From positions 4,740,582-4,804,581 of the forward strand of contig NC_063054.1 in assembly GCF_018812025.1 (NCBI RefSeq): 64,000 nt of DNA. The letters are read 5' to 3'. Made by a program: the position numbers and the translations under genes. A model generated the notes under the pieces. That model worked only from the letters and a program-made list of their open reading frames with translations, was not told the DNA's origin and did no database searches. Source of the DNA: Megalobrama amblycephala. Taxonomy: Eukaryota > Chordata > Actinopteri > Cypriniformes > Xenocyprididae. Of the stretch, positions 21,368-33,875 are shown piece after piece (the first letter of the stretch is position 1; each line of letters starts with the position of its first letter).

Positions 21368-22163
21368 CACTCAAAAAAATTAACTTTCACTGTTGTTAGT
21401 TTCACTCAAACCACCCTTGTTCACATTACTTAAAAAACTCATGTAACTACATGAACGTAATTTAACTGCATTGTTTCTACTAAAATTGAGTATTGTCAGC
21501 TTTACTTAGTAAGTGTTTGTTCAGTCAACCTAACATTGCTGTGTGAAACGCTCACATTATTGTTGACATAACTAACTGTGCAGTGGATCCGTAGTTCCCA
21601 GCATGCTTTGCAAGGGACTGCATTAGGAGAGTAAATTTAGGGATTAAAGTGTTATTTTATGTATTTTTCAGTAAAGGGAAAGATGTTGTTAGTTTATGTT
21701 AGTGTTTAATGTTCAGTTATGTTGGACATTTAGAGTAGTTTCTGTAATGTTTTTGAATTTTGTGGTTACCATCATGCAGAAGAGTGTCGTCTGTGTTTAG
21801 GCTGTGCGCTCTCATATACACCTGTTTATTCCTGCTCTCAATTCAATTGAGTTTGTTCAATTAGTTATTTTTTGAGTGCATTTTGATATGTTGTATCCTT
21901 TTTATTTAAATGATTATTAAAAAAAAAAAATGTGTTCACCTTACGTAATCAACATAACATTATTAAGTAAACTGCACATATAAATATTATGTAACAATGA
22001 CATTCAAATGATTTGTATTTACTCAAAGAAATTTTGTCAGCTTTACTTGAATTTCTTTTGTTCATTCAACTAAATAGTTTTTGTACAAATTACTCAATAT
22101 TGTTGCGTGGAACCACTTGACACTTATTTTTTAAGTAAATCCAACAATTCATTTTTTTGAGTG
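21368..22163. mobile_element. MITE with CACTCAAAAAAAT ends
   Basis: CACTCAAAAAAATTAAC at the left and a reversed CATTTTTTTGAGTG at the right form short terminal inverted repeats around about 796 bp. The internal (T)CAGCTTTACTT and GTTCATTCAACT motifs repeat. A TTTGAGTGCATTTT segment at about 21,870 suggests two units joined. Confidence 0.6.
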
Positions 22164-22519
22164 TGTATATGTATATATGTATATATATAAGGTGCTATGT
22201 TTATATATAAATCACTTATTTGAGGTCTAAACTACATTCTCAAAAAAAAAAAAAAAAAAAACTACATTCCGTGATACAAAAACAGTAGTATTTGTAAAAT
22301 TACAGTGGGTTTGCTCTTCCGCTATTGATGCTCGCTCTGAGTAATGCTGTCGGTATAGATCCGGCAGAAACAAGCGGAGTGATACAAATTGTGAAATGGT
22401 TTCCGTGTGAGATTAGTAGAATATCACATGGCTGGAAAAGGCTCTCAGCCAATCAGATTCGAGAACCAGAACTGTTACATATCAGCACCCATAGAGTGGT
22501 GCAAGTATGACATCACTTT

Positions 22520-24180
22520 GTAGGCCAAAATGCGGAAATGAGTTAGCATTTTAGCACTTCCGATTCCATCGCCCCAAAGTCAGTGGGTTTTTTTAATGGG
22601 ATTTTGGTTAAATGGCTGAAATAAGGTCTGTGGTGAACGCAAGCTCAAGACAGTTTCACGTTTTATTCTATGACATAAAATGCATCAGTATTACCCCACA
22701 TTTTAAGCTGCTGTTTCTTGAAAAAGGCAGTTGCTAACAAGTGGCTAAATGGGACTACACAGGCAGTTGGGGACATTAAACGTCATCACGCCGAAAAGGA
22801 AAGCTCAGTCTGCTTTTACAGCCTCATTATGCTCAAAATTGTACTCTTATAAACTATTCTAACTCAAACGTGCTGGGAAAATGTTTTTTAGATAAAAAGC
22901 GAAAGAGTTGTCGGAAGCTTAGCGATGGTGATGGTGACGTTGAAGTCAAGCGACCGTGGTGTAGTTCGTTTATAGCCTACCTTTAGAGTTTTACATCTGG
23001 TGACTGCATTTAGGCTTTAAACTTCATAAAAGTTATGTTCATCTGTGAAAATTATCTTGATGGACAAAACGTGTAAAGCCGGGGACACACTTAGCGATTA
23101 GCTGAAACATTCTAAGACTAAACTGAACACACATACCGATTGTTTCCTTCGACTGGAGCCGATTTATATACTCGCATATGGAATTTGAACACCAACTGTA
23201 ATCGCAGACAGAATGCAACTGGCTCTGACTGGACGCGTTTGAGAGCGATCAGTCATAAGTATCAATTTACATTCATAATCGGCCTTACAATCGTTAAGTG
23301 TGTGTGCGGCTTAAGTGTCATAACCCTTTGTTAAACACAGAGCTTATTTTTGAGATTTTCCAAAAGTCTTTGGGAAAAATGCATAGGCTTTCGATCGAGG
23401 GAACCCGTGCGCCACTAACTTCCGGATTGGCCTACAAAGTGACGTCATACCTGCACCACTCTATAGAGTACTTCAGAGATGATGTGGTTTTGTATGCAAA
23501 ACCCAGACGCGAGTTAGCATTTTAAAACTTCCGGTTCCATCACCCTAAAGTCTATGGGTTGTTTTGAATGGGTTTTTGCTAAATCGCCTGAAATAAGGTC
23601 TGTGGTTTACAAAGCCTCTAAATACTTTCACGTTTTTATCCATGACATAAAACACACCAGTTATAACCCGCTTGTTTTTTATTTTTTTTTTAAACCTTTA
23701 TTGTGTCTTAAAAACGGCGGTTGCTAACAAGTTGCTAAAACGGACTACTTCCTTTGGCGGGGACTTTAGATGTCATCATCACAAACAGGACATTTGGACA
23801 GCATTTCTCATAAAAAAAGTGGATAAGTATTCATACACAGTGCAGATCATAATCGGCAAGCATGTTTTTAAATAAAGTTGTTTTTTTTAAATAAAGTTTG
23901 AGGAAGCTTGGTGGTGGTGACGTTGATCCGCGAGTATGGTGTGCTGTAGTCCGTTTATAGCCTTCTGTTAGCTTTTTATATCTGATGACTTTATTTAGGC
24001 TTCAAAATGTATAAATGTTGTGTTAACTTGTAAAGATTGATAGACAAAATGTGTAAGTGTCATAACCCTTTATTAAACACAGAGCTTATTTTTTTCTGAA
24101 TTTCCAAAAGTCTATGGGAATAGGCTTTCAATCGAGGGAACCCGTGTGCCGCTAACTTCCGGGTTGACCTACAAAAACAC
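22520..24180 (+). repeat. two diverged direct copies of an unknown repeat
   Basis: A block at about 22530-23440 recurs at about 23505-24170 in the same order: GAGTTAGCATTTTA, ACTTCCG.TTCCATC, GAAATAAGGTCTGTGGT, CATGACATAAAA, TTGCTAACAAG, then CATAACCCTTTGTTAAACAC and TTTCGATCGAGGGAACCCGT. The unit is about 0.9 kb and non-coding in both. Borders were not defined. Confidence 0.65.
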
Positions 24181-24350
24181 GTCATCTTTGAGGTACTCAA
24201 TTACTCCAGAATAACACAAGACGTGTCACTCGTATTGTTTTGATGTTTTCACTCGTAATGGGAGAAAGTGCAACACGGAATAAGTCCCGCCTTCTAAATA
24301 AGAGTCACTGCAGCAGCCGTTAGAAGCTGGTTCCTGTAGAAACACACTGC

Positions 24351-24982
24351 GTTCCATTCGGAAGTTCCATCTGCTATGCCCTAATCCCTTCAAAGGGTTT
24401 ACCCTCCGGAGTGAGAGCTTCGAAGGGATGAAGGGTGTAGGGGTCAAAAAAACCTCTTCTTTTGGAATGCACTTCTGCGTCATCTTAGAGAGACAATCAA
24501 GGAAAGCGCCTTTGTCGCACATTTTGTATGCTGGTTAACCCCCCAAAAAAACATGCATTTTGTTTAACGTTAATTTATTTATTTATTTACGTTAAATATA
24601 ATGTATATTGTGTCTATGTATTTGAAACATTTGAATGGACTTATAAAGGTAGCTGTAAAGTATTTTTGTTGAAGTAAAATATCGTTTTGACCATAATAAT
24701 GTACCAAATCTAACTTGTATAAATATTACAGTAGTATAGAAAAATATGCATACATTTATAGGTAAAATCGAACTCCAAGCCTCCTGTACCCATTCTGTGA
24801 CATCAAACAACTTCCCTGTGTAAAGAATCATGGGGGCCCGAAGTGTCCATCAGTTGTACCCTTTGAAATCCTTCATTCCGAAGGGCCCTTTAAAGTGGCC
24901 AGTTTTGAACACTTTGGTTTGGAACGACCCTTCAGTATGGCGGCCATGATTGTTTTCATTCCGAAGTGCCCTTCGGAGGGCG
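24351..24982. repeat. inverted-repeat element (CATTCCGAAG family)
   Basis: Repeated ATTC(C/G)GAAG and CCCTTCGGAGGGC motifs occur at both ends, with CCCTTTGAAATCCTTCATTCC inside. It is palindromic in character and non-coding. Borders are approximate. Confidence 0.5.
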
Positions 24983-25479
24983 ATATATCCCATTTGAAAT
25001 GCACCGACAGTCAGACCAGCGCCTCCGACTGCGCATGCACATTAGCTTGATCCAGCCTGAAAAATACAGCTTTTTTGTTATGATTTGAGCATTTAGAGAC
25101 AAAAATTATGAGTCAGTTGTCAGATTTTATTGGTGATTTCAAATATGAAATTTAATCGAAAAGGCTTTGGAGAATTTGAATTTCCCCATTCAAAGAAATA
25201 GGAGCTGCACTTGCATGCCCGCGAGGCGTTTCAAAGATGCCCGCCGAGTGAAATGACTTTGATAGTGAACAGTATATATCGTCTTTGCTCCACTCTTTAG
25301 TGATGATGATCTTTCAAAAAACATTCTAATATGCCGATTTGCTGCTCAAGAAACATTTCTTATTTTTGCTGCTTAATATTTTTGTGCAAACCTTAAAAAA
25401 AGAAGATACTACTCGTCAAAGGTTTGGAGTGGAAACGTTACTCATTCTTTACTATTATTTTAAACACTTTAGAATCAGG

Positions 25480-25725
25480 TAACACTTTACATTAAGGTTT
25501 CATACATTAACTAGGCTACTTTAGTTAACATAATTTAAGAATGAGCAATACTTCCACAGCATTTATTCATCTAAATTAATAATTTCAACATTTAGTAATA
25601 CATTATTATTGCTATTACACTCATTAGTTAATGCACTGTGAACTAACATGAAACAATGAATGACTGTATTTTTTTATTAACTAACATTAACAAATGAGAC
25701 CTTATTTTAAAGTGTTACCATTATA
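25480..25725. repeat. GGTAACAC MITE, second copy
   Basis: GGTAACACTTTACATTAAGG opens and AAGTGTTACC closes an approximately 240-bp unit rich in TTAACTAA and TAATGCA. It matches the interrupted element at 15268-16576. Confidence 0.65.
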
Positions 25726-27196
25726 GTAATGTAGTAAAGATACTGAAGTCATCAAAATGATAAAACAACACAAATGGAAATATGGAAATTGTGAAATGTG
25801 AAAACTATATTATAGTTTCTTCCAGGTAACTAACTTTTGTCTTAATTTACAGCCCTGTCTCTTTTCACATTACACCAATGTCATAATAAAACACATCCTT
25901 GGATATAATTAAAACTATTAAAGGATTTTACATTCATGCTGGACTCTTATTTACTAATAAAATAATTCTAATTGTATTTTAAAAGAAAATAATGATTATT
26001 TTCTTTTTTTCCTCCTCATCACTTACAGTAAGCCTTTACGTTGTTTTGACATTGCAGGGTTTATCACTGCCTCTAGATGGCAGACTTGGATGTGGATTTA
26101 CCAGGTCCCATTAAACAATAAGCAGTCTGTGTATTTCGGGCAGTTTGATCCTTTCACCAAATTTGTGCAGCCAAGCAAAACCTTTTACTCATATTTCCTT
26201 CCCATTTCATTCGTCTTGTCAACAGGATATCAATCAATATGTCCAGCAATCTCTTCCACTGAGCACACAGGATACAGGACACATCTTCTGCTCGTTCTGG
26301 TGACATTTCCAGTGTTAATGCTCTAGCTACAGTTCAGTACATTGTATATGTTTGAATAACTGTGATCCTGTATTTCTTTTCTTATTAATATATCCTAGTT
26401 TTATTTAATTGATCAATCTCGTTTAGCAGAACCACTCCAAAAATGCGCATTAAGCATAGAAGTCCAACTGTTTATTCTGCCGTGTGGAACTGGGAGTATA
26501 GGATAGGCGATAAAATGACATGCCAAATGCAAGCAGTGTACCTTAATCTGAGTACACTGCAGTTTAATTTGATGCAAACACAATTAGAGCCCTTGCTCAG
26601 GGAAATTTTCGGGCAAAATCCACTAAAAATGTTTTAGGGTCATTCCTACAGTTTGGTGGATTAAGCAGGTTTGATGAAGAAAAAAAAAAAAAAGTTTTTT
26701 TTTAGTCTTATAAGAGGGGGGGAAAAATGGTCAAGTTAAGGCTAGTATAACCTAATAATCCTCCTGACCAAATATTTCACATGTGTTGTAGGAAATTTGT
26801 CTAAATTTTAAGCTATAAAGCCCATTACTAGCTAGGAAAGAACATCATGCTAGCAGAAGATTAAGCATTTAGGAAGAAATTTAATGATATATATAAATCT
26901 ATATAAAAATCACTTTCATGTCACCAAGTCTTTTAAAAATGAGGAAAAGAGAGCAAGGTTTATGACTAATACTTTATTCTTGGAGGAAATGATGTCACTT
27001 CTAGCCAAGTCATGTGATTTAGAATATGTTTTTAAATGCCAGGTAGCACCAATGTAAACAGGGTGGACTGGTGTTTGAGAGACAAATTGTTTTACACTAA
27101 AAATATATTACACAATAAATTGTATTTCTATCCAAATGAATAAGTAGATGTAAATGTTTATACTAATAAGCCTACTCAAGATTGCTAATTCTGAAA
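25726..27196. other. no gene or clear repeat recognised
   Basis: AT-rich sequence with homopolymer runs near 26,675. The open frames at 26090 and 26443 show no family I recognise and lack splice-flanked coding character. Probably intergenic. Confidence 0.5.
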
Positions 27197-27197
27197 T

Positions 27198-28374
27198 ACA
27201 CTGTTGCCAAAAGTTTTGGGACGCCTGCCTTTATGTGCACATGAACTTTAATGACATCCCATTCTTAATCCGTAGGGTTTAATATGGAGTTGGCCAACCA
27301 TTTGCAGCTATAACAGCTTCAACTCTTCTGGGAAGAGTTGAAGCTCTTCTTTCCACAAGGTTTAGGCGTGTGTTTATGGGAATTTTTCTTCTCCAGAAGA
27401 ATTTTTCATTCTTCTGGAAGCGCATTTGTGAGGTCAGGCAGTGATGTTGGCGAGAAGGCCTGGCTTACAGTCTCTGCTCTAATTCATCCCAAAGGTATTC
27501 TATCGGGTTGAAGTCAGGACTCTGTGCAGGCTAGTCAAGTTCCTCCACACCAAACTCGCTCCTCCATGTCTTTATGAACCTTGCTTTGTGCACTGGTGCG
27601 CAGTCAACTGTTCCCACAAAGTTGGGAGCATGAAATTGTCCAAAATGTCTTGGTATGCTGAAGCATTAAGAGTTCCTTTCACTGGAACTAAGGGGCCAAG
27701 CCCAACCCCTGAAAAACTACCCCACACCATAATCCACTCTCCACCAAATTTTACACTTGGCACAATGCAGTCAGGCAAGTACCATTCTCCTGGCAACCGC
27801 CAAACCCAGACTCGTCCATCGGACAAGAAGTGTGATTCGTCACTCCAGAGAACACGTCTCCACTGCTCTAGAGTCCAACGGTGGCGTGCTTTACACCACT
27901 GCATCCGACGCTTTGCATTGCACTTGGTGATGTAAGACTTGGATGCAGCTGCTCGGCCATGGAAATCCATTCCATGAAGCTCTCTATGCACTGTTCTTGA
28001 GCTAATCTGAAGGCCACACAAAGTTTGGAGGTCTGTAACTATTGACTCTGCAGAAAGTTGGCTACTTCTGCGGACTGTGCGCCTACCACTTTGTGGCTGA
28101 GTTGCTGTTGATGCCAATTGCTTCCACTTTGTTATGATACACTAACAGTTGACAGGGGAATATTTAGTAGTGAGGAAATTTCACGAATGGAATTGCACAG
28201 GTGGCAACCTATCACGGTACCACGCTTGAATTCACTGATCTCCTGAGAGCGAACCATTCTTTCACAAATGTTTGTAGAAGAAGTCTGCATGCCTAGTGCT
28301 TGATTTTATACACCTGTGGCCATGGAAGTGATTGGAACACCTAAATTCAATGATTTGGAGGGGCGTCCCAATAC
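27198..28374 (-). mobile_element. decayed Tc1-type transposon A
   Basis: The left end (TACACTGTTGCCAAAAG, then TTTTGGGACGCC) begins at a TA. The right end keeps only GGCGTCCCAATA, so that terminal repeat is truncated or diverged. The body encodes a broken Tc1/mariner-type transposase on the minus strand. Non-mobile. Confidence 0.82.
27480..28257 (-). pseudogene. Tc1-type transposase, frameshifted
   Basis: The presumed start is the ATG at 28257 (MVRSQEISEFKRG), followed by a stop and frame change near 28117. The main frame then carries the first catalytic Asp (LWSDESHF) and [11 protein letters not shown] short deletion removes the region of the second Asp (about 27605). A third frame preserves SPDLNPIEYLWDELEQRL, with the catalytic Glu region near 27,495. 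At least three lesions make it inactive. Tc1 transposases are about 340 residues and cut at TA. Confidence 0.85.
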
Positions 28375-28384
28375 ATATGTAAGC

Positions 28385-30891
28385 TTTATTTTAAAGTAAT
28401 GTTGAGAAAATGTGACATGGGAATTGCTCAGTTCTTCTGTGTTTTTTAATTCTTTCTTTATTTTTTATTCTTTTTTTATTCTACTAATCAATATGATGTT
28501 TTGTTAACACGGTACATCTATGCATGGAAAACTATGTGGCATAAAAATGTTGATTTACATTTCATGCAAAACATGCAGTACTGTTTCATGGAGATATAAA
28601 ATTTACCAAACTGTTGGCATGACTCATAACTTTAAATGAAATTCAAATGCTCCAGTATGCTGAATAAACTGATTTTCTTTGGTAATAAGTTTTGCACCTT
28701 ACAGCTAATCTTCAACATGTTTAGCATGCCATATTGCGAATGAGCTATATTTGGAATCTGCTACAAAAATAGGTGTTTTATAAGAGAAATTACATTTTTG
28801 CAGGAGAGATTTAGTTACAGCACTACACATTCATTTCTATGGTCATTTAACAGGTATTGGTGACTTTTGCAAAATGTTGAAATAACGTTGTGGCCTGTAT
28901 ATGATTGATTTTCAAGGCTCATCCAACTTGGCAATGGTGCACATTCAGCATTTGCCATCTCCAGATCTACAAGAAAATCTCTTATGAAGACAGTGAGGTC
29001 TGTTCAGTGTCATATTGCCTTAGGGTCACATTCAATTGCCATAACCCAGACTGAAGATTTTTCAGAAAGACATATTTTCAATGTTTCGTTGTCTGAAGAT
29101 ATCGAACACATTGGCTGTGTCCAAAAGCAACACTTGTTAAAAAATCAGTGCAGACTGCAGACGTGCTGGGTGTGATGTTGTGAAATGGCATTGGCTAAGC
29201 TCATGAATATCTTAAAGGTTACAAACAAATAAGTGAACATGATGATTTAGTGTGCTAATACATTGTAAATATGTGATGTATTGATGTGCAAATCAGGTCT
29301 GTATGAAGTATTTGCTCTCAATCCTGTGCATATTTGTGGTTGGTTGAAAGAATAAAAATTGTGTCTTAAAAAAAAAAAAAGAAAACTATATTTTTACTGT
29401 GAAATAACCATCCAAATATTTAATGACTACAATAGTTATTTCTAAAGCTAAAGCTTTCTAGATCATTAAATATGAACTGATGGTGCATTGAAAGTCTGTA
29501 AGAAACCAGTTTACTTAGGAGATAGCTTTATGCGACATACCTTTAACCATTCCATGTCCAAATATATGTCCAAAATACTTAATACAATTACAAATACAAA
29601 ATACCTGCCATATTACGTAACACAGTATGTTAAATGAGTAGTATGTCAGAATACAAAAGACAACTTTTACCTATACCTACTCTATTCAGTGCCTGATTAT
29701 TAATATATTAAAGCCAATATTTTAAAAATTGGATATATAGTACATCCTACTTTACCTTCATTCCTTTGCTTATATTCATGCAAAATGTAAACTATATTTA
29801 TCCCACAGCTCTATATATGAAGGTAGATATGTGATTTACCCAACTTTATGTGCATATATACAGTATACTGATGTAAAGCAATATACGACATACTTGACAA
29901 TGTGTATTTTTGAAAAGTGTTAGAAAAAATTTGACTTGACTGATTAAATGACAGAAAATCGCTTGGTGTAGTTTTAAACATGTAAACATGCTAATGTTTT
30001 TTTTTTTTATTACATTTCTCATTATATTATATTATATTATATTATATTATATTATATTATTAAAGGTAAAAATGGCAAATTAAACATTTCCCTTTTTTAA
30101 GCGCATTTCAGTTTGCATTTTCTATTCCATTTTCTTCACTTCTAATACTCAGATCAAACACTTATTTAACCAAAAAATCTATGTGTGGAACGATTGGACC
30201 AGTTCATACACTTAACTTTTGCAGCTTTAATTATGTAATGGAGAGGGAAGGGGTCTCAGATTCTGATGCTGGATGACAAACTAGTCATCTAAAATACACA
30301 CACTATGGTAGAATAGTCAGAGTTTAGTGTTTTTAGTTAGCCTTAAGTTAGCTAACAGCATACTAGCTTAGCATAGAGCTAACTGCCTAAGAAGAGCTCT
30401 TTGATTAGCAAGAAGGAAATCTCACATTAGCACACTCTGTTATTGATCAGGCATTAAAGAAGTGGAAAAGAATTAACCACTTTTTAAGTCGTTACATAAC
30501 AAAATACAGTTTCCAGGTCCAAACCTCCATTTTAAGTGAGAATACTATCTCAAAAGGCAATTAAGAGCACTATTCATTTATAGAACATCAAGCTAATCTT
30601 TTAAAAACTCATGAGATACACTACAGTCTTCAGGCTCACAGTGTCCTGGACACCAATATTTTAATGATTCAGAAAATATGAATGTGTCTGGCCAATTGAG
30701 ATTTTGTGGTATAGAGATAATAATGATTTTTCAGTATTACTACAGCACTCCGTGAGTGTATATTAGCAACTGCTTTAAGCTTCCATGGTTAGCAAAAATA
30801 AAATAATTAAATAAGAAGATTATCTGAAGTAAATTATTAAACTATTAAACTTACTATTAAAGTAATTTGCCCTCATAAACTTTAATCAAAA
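28385..30891. other. no gene recognised; one short microsatellite
   Basis: AT-rich non-coding DNA. A pentanucleotide (ATATT)n tract lies at about 30022-30060. A tail-like AATAAAAATTGTG plus poly-A at about 29350-29385 might be the 3' end of an old retrocopy, without a body I can identify. Confidence 0.45.
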
Positions 30892-32110
30892 TACAGGTGC
30901 TGGTCATATAATTAGAATATCATCAAAAAGTTGATTTATTTCATTAATTCCATTCAAAAAGTGAAACTTATTATATTATATTCATTCATTACACACAGAC
31001 TGATATATTTTGATATATTTTATCTCTTTTAATTTTGATGATTATAACTGACAACTAAGGAAAATCCCAAATTCAGTATCTCAGAAAATTAGAATATTAC
31101 TTAAGACCAATACAAAGAAAGGATTTTTAGAAATCTTGGCCAACTGAAAAGTATGAATATGAAAAGTATGAGCATTTACAGCACTCAATACTTAGTTGGG
31201 GCTCCTTTTGCCTGAATTACTGCAGCAATGCGGCGTGGTATGGAGTTGATCAGTCTGTGGCACTTCTCAGGTGTTATGAGAGCCCAGGTTGCTCTGATAG
31301 TGGCCTTCAGCTCTTCTGCATTGTTGGGTCTGACATATCGCATCTTCCTCTTCACAATACCCCATAGATTTTCTATGGGGTTAAGGTCAGGCGATGGTCC
31401 TTAAACCAGGTACTGGTAGCTTTGGCACTGTGTGCAGGTGCCAAGTCCTGTTGGAAAATGAAATCTGCATCTCCATAAAGTTGGTCAGCAACAGGAAGCA
31501 TGAAGTGACAATGCAATCCAAAGGAAATGCAAAATTTACTTTCATCAGAGAACATAACTTTGGACCATTCAGCAGCAGTCCACTCCTTTTTGTCTTTAGC
31601 CCAGGCAAGACGCTTCTGACGTTGTCTGTTGTTCAAGAGTGCCTTGACACAAGGAATGCGACAGCTGAAACCCATGTCTTGCATACGTCTGTGCGTAGTG
31701 GTTCTTGAAGCACTGACTCCAGCTGCAGTCCACTCTTTGTGAATCTCCCCCACATTTTTGAATGGGCTTTGTTTCACAATCCTCTCCAGGGTGCCTACAG
31801 AACTAGACTGAGAGACCATTTAAAGGCCTTTGCAGGTGTTTTGAGTTAATTAGCTGATTAGAGTGTGGCACCAGGTGTCTTCAATATTGAACCTTTTCAC
31901 AATATTCTAATTTTCTGAGATACTGAATTTGGGATTTTCCTTAGTTGTCAGTTATAATCATCAAAATTAAAAGAAATAAACATCTGAAATATATCAGTCT
32001 GTGTGTAATGAATGAATATAATATACAAGTTATAATATACAGTTTTGAATGGAATTAGTGAAATAAATCAACTTTTTGATGATATTTTAATTATATGACC
32101 AGCACCTGTA
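30892..32110 (-). mobile_element. Tc1-type transposon B with paired IR/DR ends
   Basis: TACAGGTGCTGGTCATATAA at the left mirrors TTATATGACCAGCACCTGTA at the right, including TA at both edges. A second, inner pair (AATCCCAAATTCAGTATCTC at about 31066 and its reverse complement at about 31907) gives the IR/DR layout in which transposase binds twice per end. The transposase inside is broken, but the ends are well kept. Confidence 0.9.
31190..31819 (-). pseudogene. Tc1-type transposase, internally deleted
   Basis: The frame from 31819 (MVSQSSSVGTLERIV) carries a truncated DNA-binding region, then KVMFSDESKF with the first Asp. An internal deletion joins it to DFIFQQDLAPAHSAK with the second Asp. 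After a frame break near 31,380, the C-terminal ENLWG/PRRI region continues to about 31,190. The N-terminal helix-turn-helix is largely missing. Inactive. Confidence 0.85.
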
Positions 32111-32324
32111 ACTTCCTTTGCCACTTACAACAACATAATTTCTTTTCTCTGCTGACATGTTTACTGGAGTAAGGGCTGGACAACCTGTCACTCACGTGAG
32201 ATCGACCAACAGCAAACCACCATTCAATCAATTCCCCATAGACAAAATCAAGTCCTGCCCTTCATTTTTTTCTTGTTTGAGAAGCTGTTTCACTCTATGT
32301 ACAGTACAGTCCAAAAGTTTGGAA

Positions 32325-32605
32325 CCCTGGACTAATTACCATTCATCATTGCACCCAGCTGTCTTGTGTTTGTTCATTAGTGGTTGTCTATTTAATCTCA
32401 GTTGTGTCTGTCCTTGGTTGTGGTTCACAAAGTTGTATTTTGTTACGTGCACTTTTGTTTCTCTGGCTTTTGTTTCATGGACTGGATATTCTGGATTTTG
32501 ACCCCTGCCTGTCTTTAATGGATATATGTACAAAATTCTGGATTCCCCAATAAATACTTATGCTGCAACTGGATCACAACATCTTGTTCTTGTGTGCCCG
32601 TGACA
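32325..32605 (+). repeat. 5' LTR, left-truncated
   Basis: It begins CCCTGGACTAATTACC and ends CCCGTGACA, with an AATAAATAC polyadenylation-like motif before the end. It lacks the first 100 bases present in the 3' LTR and is preceded by TACAGTACAGTCCAAAAG of the foldback family. Confidence 0.85.
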
Positions 32606-32634
32606 GAACGAACCACCACTTTTGATCCAGCAGC

Positions 32635-33627
32635 ATGGAATTCCGGATCCCTTTCCAGACCCGCACTAAGGAACGGATGGCTCAAATTCGGACATTGAGA
32701 GCCCTACGGCAAGAAGGATGGGAGGTAGGGTGCTTTGCTAAAGTCTTTTGGGTGATGGCGGTGGGGCTGGATTACAATGACGCGGCTTTGAAAGACTTAT
32801 TTAATAGTTGCCTTGACGAGCCGTTGTCTCATTGTGAGATGGAAGGGCTACGGAGCTTAGACTTTTGGAAGTTTGCCGCTTATCTCCGCCATCGGATAGA
32901 GTGGGCCTCACCTAGACACTCAGCCAGTGAATCCGCTTCAGAGCCCGTTCCAGTCAGTAAGTCCGTTCCAGCTCGTGAGTCCGTTCTTGAGATCACTGAG
33001 GAGATGGGCGCTGAATCTTCGCTTCCCACACGGAAGAAAAGGAGGCGGAGGAGGAATGCTCCAGCTAGTGAGTCCACTACAGAGCCCGCTCCAGCCAGTG
33101 AGCCCACTACAGAGCCCGCTCCAGCCAGTGAGTCCACTACAGAGCCCGCTCCAGTCGGTGAGTCCACTTCAGAGCCCGCTCCAGTCGGTGAATCCACTCC
33201 AGAGCCCGCTCCAGTCGGTGAATCCACTCCAGAGCCCGCTCCAGTCGGTGAATCCACTCCAGAGCCCGCTCCAGTCGGTGAATCCACTCAGAGCCCGCTC
33301 CAGTCGGTGAATCCACTCCAGAGCCCGCTCCAGTCGGTGAGTCCGCTCCAGTCAGTGAGTCCTCTCCAGTCAGTGAGTCCTCTCCAGTCAGTGAGTCCAC
33401 TACAGAGCCCGCTCCAGTCAGTGAGTCCACTCCAGAGCCCGCTCCAGTCAGTGAGTCCGCTCCAGTCAGTGAGTCCTCTCCAGTCAGTGAGTCCACTACA
33501 GAGCCCGCTCCAGTCAGTGAGTCCGCTCCAGTCAGTGAGTCCACTTCAGAGCCCGCTCCAGCCAGTGAGTCCACTTCAGAGCCCGTTCCTGCCAGTGGTC
33601 TACTACAGAGCCCGCTCCAGCCAGTGA
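32635..33627 (+). CDS. gag-like protein of LTR element, repeat-tailed
   Basis: The ATG lies 29 bases after the 5' LTR. Residues 1-85 (MEFRIPFQTR, DYNDAALKDLF, CLDEPLSHCEMEGL, LDFWKFAAYLRHR) resemble the short gag-like domain of fish Gypsy-type elements, from memory. From about residue 95 the protein turns into Ser/Pro/Glu repeats of ten residues (EPAPVGESTP). At about 33,286 one base is missing from a repeat unit, so the frame slips and the tail reads QSVSPLQSPL until the stop. No zinc knuckle or protease motif is seen. Probably a decayed structural protein. Confidence 0.5.
   Translation: MEFRIPFQTRTKERMAQIRTLRALRQEGWEVGCFAKVFWVMAVGLDYNDAALKDLFNSCLDEPLSHCEMEGLRSLDFWKFAAYLRHRIEWASPRHSASESASEPVPVSKSVPARESVLEITEEMGAESSLPTRKKRRRRRNAPASESTTEPAPASEPTTEPAPASESTTEPAPVGESTSEPAPVGESTPEPAPVGESTPEPAPVGESTPEPAPVGESTQSPLQSVNPLQSPLQSVSPLQSVSPLQSVSPLQSVSPLQSPLQSVSPLQSPLQSVSPLQSVSPLQSVSPLQSPLQSVSPLQSVSPLQSPLQPVSPLQSPFLPVVYYRARSSQ
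33060..33610 (+). repeat. 30-bp tandem array (PAPVGEST-type codons)
   Basis: Units of about 30 bp (GAGCCCGCTCCAGTCGGTGA + ATCCACTCCA), later mixed with 18-bp units (CTCCAGTCAGTGAGTCCG), repeat with small changes. Early units keep the frame; a one-base loss near 33,286 shifts it. Confidence 0.9.
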
Positions 33628-33875
33628 GTCCATTTTGGGTGAGCCACCGCCTCACCCTCATAAGCAGAGGAGGAGGAGAAGGGCTTCCTCCATCCTACAA
33701 GGCCTGGAGGCCACTCTAGAGGTTGTTCGTTGGTTCTCCAAGCGCCTTGCCCTGCCGGCGCCACCGAAGCGCCTCGCCCTGCCGGCGCCACCAAAGCGCC
33801 TCGCCCTGCCGGCGCCAACGAAGCGCCTCGCCCTGCCGCCTCCGCCGGAGCAGCCCCAGCCGGAGCACGCTGCCG

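Noticed and set aside
26090..26637. Open frames at 26.1-26.6 kb as downstream gene exons
   Set aside because: No splice-site context, no recognisable domain, and AT-rich codon use like the surrounding intergenic DNA.
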